A stretch of DNA of 64,000 nt, from the NCBI RefSeq assembly GCF_000364445.2, contig NZ_CP043538.1, forward strand, positions 3,613,446 through 3,677,445. The letters run 5' to 3'. Positions 38,339 to 45,067 of the stretch are shown here, piece by piece. Numbering within the stretch: the first letter of the stretch is position 1; the number at the start of each line of letters is the position of its first letter. The notes under the pieces are model-generated. The model saw only the letters and a list, made by a program, of their open reading frames with translations, had not been told where the DNA came from and did not search any database. Both the position numbers and the translations under genes were made by a program. This DNA comes from Methylobacterium mesophilicum SR1.6/6. Lineage in GTDB: Bacteria > Pseudomonadota > Alphaproteobacteria > Rhizobiales > Beijerinckiaceae.

Positions 38339-39579
38339 CGCGCCGCCCCGTCGGCCCGCAGGGTCCGGCCCACCGCGACGGCGAGCCAGCCCATCGCGGC
38401 GGCGTAGAGCGGCAGGGTCGCGGCGAAGTAGCCCGGCCATCCGATCCAGCCGGCGAGCGCCGGGGCGGCGACCCGCAGCGGCATGGCGGCGAAGAAGGCC
38501 GCCCCGAACAGCAGCGCGTAGTCGGTGGCGGGCTTCGGCCCCTGGGCCCAGCGATAGATCATGTTGAAGACCGGGACCCCGAGGAAGCCGCCGGCGACGA
38601 AGCTCAGGATCGTGGCGGCGATCCCGAGCGCTCCCGACCCGACGGCGCAGGCGCCCGCCATCAGCGCCCCGGAGGCGAGGACGCCGAGCGCTCCCAGGAC
38701 GATCAGCCGGACCGTGCCGAACCGGGCGGCGAGCCCGCCGGCCGCCAGCGCCATCACGAGGTTGACCCCCGGCAGCACGGTGCCGGTCAGGAACCCGACC
38801 TGCCCGAGCGGGACGTCGAGATCGAGGAGCGCCAGGGTGTTGGGCCCGGCCAGCAGGTAGGAGGCCGCGAAGTAGGCCCCGAGCACGACCACGCGGCCCG
38901 CCAGGACGCGCAGGCGCGCCAGCGCGCCCGAGAGCCGCTCCGGGCCGCCTCCGGCCCCGCGCAGGCGCGTCTCGCGGTAGCCGAGGATCGGGAGGAGGCA
39001 GAGGGCGTCCAGCGCCGCGCAGGCGAGGACCGCCCCGCGCCAGCCGAGGCTGTCGTAGGAGCCGACCAGCACGCCGACGCCCAGGATGCCGCCGAGCGAG
39101 GCCCCGCACAGCTTGGCCGAGGCCACGAAGGCGCGCTCCGCCGCCGGCACGGTCTCGACCACCATGGCTTCGAGGGCGATGTCCATGGTCGCCACGCAGG
39201 CGCAGGCGGCGATCGCCAGGGCGAGGAGCGCAGGGAGCGGCCAGTGCTCGCCGAGGCTCAGGACGGCCAGCAGCGTCACCGCGGCGCCCTGCGCGGCGAC
39301 GATCCAGCCGATCCGGTGCGGGAGGACCGGCAGGTGCAAACGGTCGAGGAGCGGCGCCCACAGGAAGGTGAGCCCGACCGGCAGGTTGATGAGCTGGAGC
39401 AGGCCGACATCCGCCAGCTCCACGCCCCGCGCCCGCAGGATCAGCGGCGCCCCGCCGGACAGGAAGCCGAGCGTCGCCCCGAAGGTCACGTATAGGCAGA
39501 AGAACGGCGCCAGCGGACGCAGCCCGGCCAGGGCGTCGACGACCCGCGCGCCGACGGCGGTCTCGGCCGATCCCGTCAT
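38335..39579 (-). CDS. MFS transporter, probable siderophore importer (RhtX/FptX type)
   Basis: A 414-residue twelve-helix MFS protein (FFCLYVTFGATLGFLSGGAP, NLPVGLTFLWAPLLDRLHLP, ATMDIALEAMVVETVPAAER, GTVLPGVNLVMALAAGGLAA, FVAGGFLGVPVFNMIYRWAQ). The TFLWAPLLDR stretch and the pairing with an FhuF-type reductase point to the RhtX/FptX permeases, which bring ferric siderophores across the inner membrane without ABC components. First gene of the leftward unit MFS-FhuF-ABC, with a palindromic candidate iron operator 92 bp before its ATG. Confidence 0.78.
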   Translation of the reverse strand: MTGSAETAVGARVVDALAGLRPLAPFFCLYVTFGATLGFLSGGAPLILRARGVELADVGLLQLINLPVGLTFLWAPLLDRLHLPVLPHRIGWIVAAQGAAVTLLAVLSLGEHWPLPALLALAIAACACVATMDIALEAMVVETVPAAERAFVASAKLCGASLGGILGVGVLVGSYDSLGWRGAVLACAALDALCLLPILGYRETRLRGAGGGPERLSGALARLRVLAGRVVVLGAYFAASYLLAGPNTLALLDLDVPLGQVGFLTGTVLPGVNLVMALAAGGLAARFGTVRLIVLGALGVLASGALMAGACAVGSGALGIAATILSFVAGGFLGVPVFNMIYRWAQGPKPATDYALLFGAAFFAAMPLRVAAPALAGWIGWPGYFAATLPLYAAAMGWLAVAVGRTLRADGAAR

Positions 39580-39670
39580 CGCGGCCGGCCTCCGGCGCAG
39601 GGGCGCGCGGCCGCCGGGACGGGGTAGTTTATAATCACACTAATCTATTGATGCCGCTCATGTTTTCTGG

Positions 39671-39685
39671 ATTAGACAATCTAAT
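39671..39685 (-). promoter_or_regulatory. Palindromic candidate iron-response operator of siderophore uptake operon
   Basis: ATTAGA-CAA-TCTAAT is a perfect palindrome in an AT-rich promoter region, with a second TAGATTAGT-like half on the minus strand about 28 bases closer to the gene. It resembles Irr ICE sites built on TTAGAA/TTCTAA halves and shares half-sites with motifs at 10151 and 21470. The regulator is inferred. Confidence 0.55.
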
Positions 39686-39840
39686 TCCGCGGATCAAGCT
39701 GGCTGCGACCCGAGTTCCGATACGGTTTGCGGGCGGCCGCTCCGAACCGGGCCCGCGACGCCCGTTGGCGCGACGATTGCGACAGGATCGGAACCGGTTC
39801 CAGCCGGACGCCGAAGCGCGGTCACGGGGCCGAATCCCTG

Positions 39841-39871
39841 AAAAAGCCCGCTCGGACGGACCGAACGGGCT
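39841..39871 (-). terminator. Leftward rho-independent terminator without an obvious gene
   Basis: Arms AGCCCG-C-TCGG (39845-39855) and CCGA-A-CGGGCT (39861-39871); on the minus strand it ends in five T. It could end a leftward transcript starting between 39.9 and 40.6 kb, where I see no convincing leftward gene; the rest of 39580-40225 is GC-rich and empty apart from the operator above. Confidence 0.6.
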
Positions 39872-40225
39872 GAGGTGGATCCATGTCTCGGGGGGTCTGA
39901 TGGACCGGGACCTCATCTAGCGCGGCCGCCGGCTCCGGGCAGCCTGCCGCGGGGGCCGCCGGGGTCGCAGGCTTGGCCGCAGTATCGTACCGGTGCGCGG
40001 CCGCAGGGGCTGGCCGTCCCCGTCGCGTCGGGGCGCGCGATCGCGGGCGCGGGGGAAGGCGGCGGCCGGTGCGGTCCCGACCGCCTCTGGGGGGATCGAT
40101 GTCCGGCCGGCGGCGGAGGGTGCCGGCGGGCCTCGGCCCGCCGCAGGCCGACGCGCCGGTCCCGGGCGGCCATTAACCATTCGTCAACCATGCCCCGGAC
40201 AGATGTCCATGTGGAGGATTGGGCC

Positions 40226-40456
40226 ATGACGCGACGCCGGGATTTCGACGCGCTGAGCGAGGCGCAGATCGCCGCGGGCCGCACGCAGAAGCGCTGGGTC
40301 GAGCCGAAGGCGCAGTTCCGTCCGGCCGCGCCGCAGGGCGTGGCGGAACTCCTCGACACGATCCAGCACGTGGCCGAGGCGGCCACGGGCGAGCGCAGCT
40401 TCCTGCACCTGCGTCCCGGAGAGGGGCGGCTCCGCGTCGGTACCGGCCGGAGCTGA
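40226..40456 (+). CDS. Small hypothetical protein, 76 aa
   Basis: A 76-residue basic, soluble protein starting MTRRRDFDALSEAQIAAGRT and containing RTQKRWVEPKAQFRP and VAELLDTIQHVAEAATGERS, the latter likely a helix. The ATG at 40226 has GGAGG at 40213-40217. I do not recognise a family. Composition and ribosome site make it a credible gene. Function unknown. Confidence 0.6.
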   Translation: MTRRRDFDALSEAQIAAGRTQKRWVEPKAQFRPAAPQGVAELLDTIQHVAEAATGERSFLHLRPGEGRLRVGTGRS

Positions 40457-40600
40457 CGCTGCCGTTCGTCACCGGCGCCGTCGCGGGCGCGACCGCCGGT
40501 CGAGGCCGTCCCGCGCCGCACTGCTCGGTTGCGGGCGCGGGTTGATGCGGTCCGCACTGCGCCGGGCCGGGCGCGCGGACGCGATCGACCGGGCGCCCGA

Positions 40601-41011
40601 TCAGGCTTCGGTTCGCGCCCCCTCCTTGGCGTTCGCGGCGACCTCCCGGACATCCCGCTTCACCTGCTGCCACGTCCGCCAGGGTTCCAGGTTCGACAGG
40701 GCCATCCGGCGTGCGCCGAGCCAGCCGAGCAGCAGCGCCAGGGCCAGGAAGGGCGCCGCCACGATCAGCGCCGCCGGCGCCTCGGAGCCCAGCACCACGG
40801 CCAGGAGCTTCACGACGGCGTCCAGGCCGAGGAAGAAGGTGACGATCAGCAGGATCGGGATCGTCCCGACGATGGCGACCAGCGACACCAGGGCGCGGAT
40901 GTTGCCGTCGACTTCGGTGCGCGCCAGCGTGAGCAGGGACTCGATGTGGGCCGCCCCCTCGCGCAGGGCCGCGACGAGCAGGGCCAGGGGGCCTTCGGGT
41001 CGTTGGTGCAT
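40601..41011 (-). CDS. Phage holin-like (Holin-X, DUF1469-type) inner-membrane protein
   Basis: A 136-residue protein with an N-terminal amphipathic helix (LLVAALREGAAHIESLLTLA), two transmembrane helices (LVAIVGTIPILLIVTFFLGL; LIVAAPFLALALLLGWLGA) and a charged C-terminal tail. This is the layout of the Holin-X / YqjE-like families, which are widespread in chromosomes and not by themselves evidence for a prophage. Function unknown. Confidence 0.6.
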   Translation of the reverse strand: MHQRPEGPLALLVAALREGAAHIESLLTLARTEVDGNIRALVSLVAIVGTIPILLIVTFFLGLDAVVKLLAVVLGSEAPAALIVAAPFLALALLLGWLGARRMALSNLEPWRTWQQVKRDVREVAANAKEGARTEA

Positions 41012-41089
41012 GGGCGGGCTCGTCCTCTCGTTCGTCCGTGACGCGCCCCGGCCAACGGGGCCGTCGGCGGAAGCGTTCCGCCCCGGGGT

Positions 41090-41518
41090 TCACAGCATCA
41101 GCAGCAGGGCGCCGATGACGAGCAGCGTCGCCGCGCCCGCGAGGGCGACGGCCCGGGTGGCGTCGGCCCGGTCGTCGGCGGCCGGCTCCTGCGGCGCGGC
41201 CCCGCGCCCCGCCTTGTCCGCGGTCGGGGCCGCGGCGGCGCCCGCGCCGTCGGCGTGACGTGCGGGCGGGACGGGCCCGGGCGCGCGGGCCGGCAGGACC
41301 GGTGAGCCCGGCAACGGCCGCTCCGCCGGCGGTCCGAAGGCGTCGGGCTCGACGCTCACCCCCGCGGCCTCGAGTTCCAGCATCACGAGGACGAGGGCAT
41401 CGACATCCATCTGCTCCACCGGAAGCGCGGCCCGCAGGTCCTCGGCGGAGAGTTCGCCCTGGTCGCGCCCGAGGGCGATCAGCCGGTCGAGCGTCCCGCG
41501 ATCGATGGTCTGCGCCAT
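41090..41518 (-). CDS. Sigma-70 region 1.1-like domain with C-terminal membrane anchor
   Basis: A 142-residue protein. Residues 4-56 (RGTLDRLIALGRDQGELSAE, DLRAALPVEQMDVDALVLVM, LELEAAGVSVEP) follow the helical pattern of sigma-70 region 1.1, whose E. coli version reads LVTRGKEQGYLTYAEVNDHL. A Pro/Ala-rich linker of about 60 residues leads to one C-terminal hydrophobic helix (AVALAGAATLLVIGALLLML), so the domain would face the cytoplasm from a tail anchor. No sigma core regions 2-4 are present. In sigma factors region 1.1 blocks DNA binding by free sigma; a regulatory role here is inference. Confidence 0.6.
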   Translation of the reverse strand: MAQTIDRGTLDRLIALGRDQGELSAEDLRAALPVEQMDVDALVLVMLELEAAGVSVEPDAFGPPAERPLPGSPVLPARAPGPVPPARHADGAGAAAAPTADKAGRGAAPQEPAADDRADATRAVALAGAATLLVIGALLLML

Positions 41519-41704
41519 GTCCCCTCCCCGCTACCGAGTTCCGTCTGCCGGACGAGAACCCGCCACGTCTGATGCGGTTACCGCGCGCCGGGCCGTGCCG
41601 ACCGGGCGCGCCGGCCGGTGTCCGGCCGATCCGCTCCCGATGATCCGGGCGCGCCGGCGCCGTTGCGCTGGCGGCGCGGTTGGGCTAGGGAATGGCCACG
41701 GCCA

Positions 41705-41781
41705 GCACCCGTAGCTCAGCTGGATAGAGCGTTGCCCTCCGAAGGCAAAGGTCACACGTTCGAATCGTGTCGGGTGCGCCA
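41705..41781 (+). tRNA. tRNA-Arg (anticodon CCG)
   Basis: A 77-base cloverleaf: acceptor GCACCCG pairing with CGGGTGC, D-arm GCTCAGCTGGATAGAGC, anticodon stem TTGCC/GGCAA with loop CTCCGAA (anticodon CCG), T-arm ACACG-TTCGAAT-CGTGT, discriminator G and encoded CCA. The island begins right behind its 3' end, as is common for integrative elements using tRNA genes as attachment sites. Confidence 0.95.
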
Positions 41782-41959
41782 TTTTAATCAACAGGTTAGC
41801 CTGGCGCCTGGCGTAGCCGTAACGGCGTGGGCTACAGCCGGGCTACAGAAATGCTTCCTGCCGTAACTCCGGCGCATCGCGGGCTCGTTGAGCAGCGCGG
41901 ACGGGCCCGTCGTAGCGACGAGCGGGCCTCGTCGATCGCATTACTGAGCCCGGGAGTGG

Positions 41960-42640
41960 GTGAATCCCTTGCCGATGCATCCCGTCGCGACACGCACCCC
42001 AACCGACCGTCTCGAATTGCATAAGGCGCTTCGCCTGTTCTACGGCGACAGCCGCGAGCGCAGCGCCGACACCGACATCGACTGGCCGCGCGTCCGGGAT
42101 CTCGCGCGCAATTCGATTCGCGAGGCTTTGGCGCACGATCGGGTGCCCGCCTTCGTATTCGAGGAAACGGGGCGGCAGCACCCAATCCCGGCTTGGCTGT
42201 GGAACGGATCGGGCCTCTGGGCCCACGCCTACGAGAGCTGTCTGGTCAAGGTGCCGCTCGAGGGCCGGACGGTGTCCGGTTACCTTCTCGTCGACCAAGC
42301 GGCCTTCGAGCGGCTGCTGACACCGGCACCGCAGGCCCCGAACCCCGCCGAGCAGGCCTACACCCCGCCCTTAGTCGCCTACCTCCTCGAGGTTGCCGAG
42401 CGCTTCGATCTCACCGCCGACTACCGGTTCTCGAAGGAACTAATGGCGGACTGGATCGCCAAGAACCCGCCTCCGGGCGTGAAGATGTCGCAATCGAGGG
42501 CGCTCAATCTGGCGCGCTACCTCGGGCATCCGGACTTCGACGGTGGCGGGCAGCCCGGCGATCTCACGGGAAAGCGCCCACCCGACCCTTGCGTGCCGTA
42601 CCACGGAGTCCAGTACCCCAAACCTCGGCGCGAGCGCTGA
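41960..42640 (+). CDS. Hypothetical protein, 226 aa
   Basis: Soluble protein of 226 residues from a GTG at 41960 (alternative ATG five codons later). Protein-like throughout: DIDWPRVRDLARNSIREALA, FVFEETGRQHPIPAWLWNGS, VSGYLLVDQAAFERLL, then a helical stretch LVAYLLEVAERFDLTADYRF and KELMADWIAKNPPPGVKMSQ, a pattern suggesting a small DNA-binding-like fold at the C-terminus (SRALNLARYLGHPD). I do not recognise a family. First gene after the tRNA. Confidence 0.6.
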   Translation: MNPLPMHPVATRTPTDRLELHKALRLFYGDSRERSADTDIDWPRVRDLARNSIREALAHDRVPAFVFEETGRQHPIPAWLWNGSGLWAHAYESCLVKVPLEGRTVSGYLLVDQAAFERLLTPAPQAPNPAEQAYTPPLVAYLLEVAERFDLTADYRFSKELMADWIAKNPPPGVKMSQSRALNLARYLGHPDFDGGGQPGDLTGKRPPDPCVPYHGVQYPKPRRER

Positions 42641-42849
42641 GCCAACCGTCGACCCTTCACGGTTCGCACAGCACGGTTCGAACGTTGAGATCCTGATCCT
42701 TCTCCGACCAGATCGCTCCGACAGACGCCGCCATGCACACGGCGGCCCCGGGGGCGATGAATGGCCAACTTCCACAATCGGGCAGCGAACGCTGCGCTCG
42801 ACTTCCTCACGCAACGTGAGGCTGCTGCCGTTCGCCGCGCGCAGAGAGG

Positions 42850-43296
42850 CGCCTCACGCACTAGATCGCGGATGTCGCCCACACCGGCGACATCCGCGAC
42901 CAATGTCCCGGCGAGGCCGGCCGCGCTCTCGGCTTCGCCGGTCATCGCGCCTGTGGCGAAAGCGCGCGCCGTGCGATAGGCGGTGTTGCTGCGCGCAGAC
43001 GCCACGCGCTCACGCTGGTCGGCGCTGACCGAGATGCCGCGGCCGTCCGCGAGGTCGATCAAGCTCTGGGCGAGTTCGTCGTCCTCGGCCGCGAGGGCGG
43101 CGTCGATCTCGGTGGTCACGCGCTCTGGGCTCAAGACATCCGTCAGCCGCAGATCGGCAAGCGCGGGCGGGTCGTCGGCGGCTCGCAGCACCAGAGCCGC
43201 CCTACGAGCCTGCGGTAGGAGACGAGCTCCCGTGCCCGCAAGGACGATCCCGGTGAGCGCGAGTAGAGACCAGGCGATGATAGTCCGGAGGATCAT
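42850..43296 (-). pseudogene. Truncated conserved membrane-anchored protein, N-terminal part only
   Basis: About 149 residues look genuine: an N-terminal membrane helix (IIAWSLLALTGIVLAG), then DPPALADLRLTDVLSPERV, IDAALAAEDDELAQSLIDLA, RGISVSADQRERV and FATGAMTGEAESAAGLAGTL up to GDIRDLVREA. I recall longer homologues in related alphaproteobacteria that continue with further hydrophobic segments. Here the frame degenerates into Arg-rich sequence after 42850, although it stays open to 42517, overlapping the opposite gene. It is best read as a remnant cut during island insertion or rearrangement. Confidence 0.5.
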
Positions 43297-43359
43297 GTAC
43301 GCCCTGCGATCGATGCTCTGAGCGCAACCATAGTGAGGCCCTCCTCAGTACGGCAGCGG

Positions 43360-43779
43360 TCATGCGCCGCGGCCGATCAGATGATCGCGCTCGGCCACCG
43401 CCGCGCGGGCGAGCGCGGCAAGCTCCGCCTTCGGGGTAAACGGTGCCGCTGCCCGCCGCCGGGCCTTAACGACGCGGGCATGCGCCGCTTCCAAGGCGGC
43501 AGGGTCGCGGCTCAGCAAGCGCTGGAAGGCCGCGTCTGTGCCCTCGCTAGGTTGCCGGCGCGCGAGGAGCGCGTTGTACTCGTCGCGGATCATCGTTCCG
43601 TCAGGGCGCGCCTTCGCGCCATTGCCCACGATGCCGGCATCCTTCAGAGCCTTCACGCTCTCGGCCTCGAGCGTGCAGGTGACAAAACCGCCACTCTCAG
43701 CGATCGTCACGGCTCGGTGGGCTTCCCCCTGATACCGGCTAATCTCGCCCCGTCCGATCGCACGCGTTCCCCACGCCAT
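43360..43779 (-). CDS. Hypothetical protein, 139 aa
   Basis: A 139-residue soluble protein. The N-terminal half is compact (RAIGRGEISRYQGEAHRAVT, IAESGGFVTCTLEAESVKAL, KDAGIVGNGAKARPDGTMIR), the C-terminal half is a charged helix (AFQRLLSRDPAALEAAHARV). No known domain recognised. It lies upstream of and divergent from the WYL regulator, with 117 bases between the starts. Confidence 0.5.
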   Translation of the reverse strand: MAWGTRAIGRGEISRYQGEAHRAVTIAESGGFVTCTLEAESVKALKDAGIVGNGAKARPDGTMIRDEYNALLARRQPSEGTDAAFQRLLSRDPAALEAAHARVVKARRRAAAPFTPKAELAALARAAVAERDHLIGRGA

Positions 43780-43896
43780 GCCACCTTCCCAAGCTCCCGG
43801 CGGCCGGCGGTGCGCCGCGGCCCTTGATCGGATCGTCGTGAGGGATAAACCTCATCCGTACGACAGAAGCGGACGCGGGATTGGGAGCTGAGGCCG

Positions 43897-45003
43897 ATGG
43901 GGACGCGCTACGCACCCGCCGAGCGCCTGCTGGCGTTAGGCCTCGCGTTGGCCGAAGCGCGCGGCGGTCTAACGCTCGACCAGATGGCTGAGACTGTTGG
44001 CGTCAACCGCCGGACCGCCGAGCGGCTCCGCGACACGCTACACCGCCTCCTGCCGGGCGGTCTCCTCTCGTTCACCCGCGACGACGGCACGAAGATCTGG
44101 CGCGTTCCTGCTGGGCGTTTAGCACCGCTTCAGACCCCAACGCTCGACGAGCTCACGGAGCTGCGCGTCGCGGCGGACAGGGCGCGGCGCCAAGGGCTCG
44201 TCCACGAGGCAGGACGACTGGATACCCTCGCAGCCAAGCTCGAAGCCAATCAAAATCGGCACGCGTTCAGACGCATCGACGCGAACCTCGAGAATTTGCT
44301 TGCCGCGACCGGTGTCGTCGCCCGACCTGGTCCCCAGGAGACCATCGCGCCGGAGATCCTCTTAGTTCTGCGGGAGGCTGTCCTCGCCTGCCACGCGGTA
44401 CGCCTGGTCTATCGACGCCGCGACACGGGCTCGTTCTCATACCCAATCCTGTACCCTTACGGCTTCCTCACCGGCTCGCGCACCTATCTCGTCGGCTTCA
44501 ACCCGCATCCGAAGGTCTGCGAGCACCGCCTCTATGCAATCGCCAACATCGAGCGGGTGCGCCTGACTGGTGAGACCTTCGTGCGCGACGAGACCTTCGA
44601 CTTGCCGGCCTATGCCGCTCGGTCCTTCGGCGCGTTCTGGGATGGGAAGACCTTCGACATCGTTTGGCGCTTCGCACCCGAGGTGGCCGAAGACGTCAGA
44701 CATTTCCGCTTCCATCCTGACCAGCAGGTCACCACCGATGATCGGGGTCGGGTCACGGTTACCTTCCGGGCCTCAGGCCTGACGGAGATGGTATGGCACC
44801 TCTTCACCTGGGGGCGCCATGTCGAGATACTCGGCCCCGAGGTCCTGAGAGCTCACTACCGCGCGTTTTTGGACGAAGCCGCGACGACGCTCGCGTGTGC
44901 CGAGGACACGGTCCCTTCAGAGGCGCGGTGCGTCGATGCTGACCCGATCGATGGCATCGACGCTGTAAGGCCCTCGCTGAACAACCCTCGCCTAGTGGGA
45001 TAA
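43897..45003 (+). CDS. WYL-domain transcription regulator
   Basis: A 368-residue protein: N-terminal winged helix of the HTH_11 type (RLLALGLALAEARGGLTLDQ, MAETVGVNRRTAERLRDTLH), a middle helical linker and a WYL ligand-binding domain (AVRLVYRRRDTGSFSYPILY, PYGFLTGSRTYLVGF, ANIERVRLTGETF), then a WCX-type end (VTVTFRASGLTEMVWHLFTW). WYL regulators such as BrxR and CapW control BREX and CBASS defence genes in response to nucleic-acid-like ligands. It converges on the defence operon, with 64 bases between the stops, and is the likely regulator of the island. Confidence 0.85.
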   Translation: MGTRYAPAERLLALGLALAEARGGLTLDQMAETVGVNRRTAERLRDTLHRLLPGGLLSFTRDDGTKIWRVPAGRLAPLQTPTLDELTELRVAADRARRQGLVHEAGRLDTLAAKLEANQNRHAFRRIDANLENLLAATGVVARPGPQETIAPEILLVLREAVLACHAVRLVYRRRDTGSFSYPILYPYGFLTGSRTYLVGFNPHPKVCEHRLYAIANIERVRLTGETFVRDETFDLPAYAARSFGAFWDGKTFDIVWRFAPEVAEDVRHFRFHPDQQVTTDDRGRVTVTFRASGLTEMVWHLFTWGRHVEILGPEVLRAHYRAFLDEAATTLACAEDTVPSEARCVDADPIDGIDAVRPSLNNPRLVG

Positions 45004-45067
45004 GTATGGGCGAAGGCTGTCCAGTATGATCCTCCAACGTCGAACGAGCGGTTAATTAAAACGTATA

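Noticed and set aside
40601..41011. Holin-like gene as evidence of a prophage
   Set aside because: No phage structural, lysis or integrase genes are near; Holin-X-type proteins are common chromosomal membrane proteins.
41782..41860. Repeated GGGCTAC near the tRNA end as an attachment site copy
   Set aside because: The two short copies lie next to each other and do not match the tRNA 3' end or sequence at the right edge of the island.
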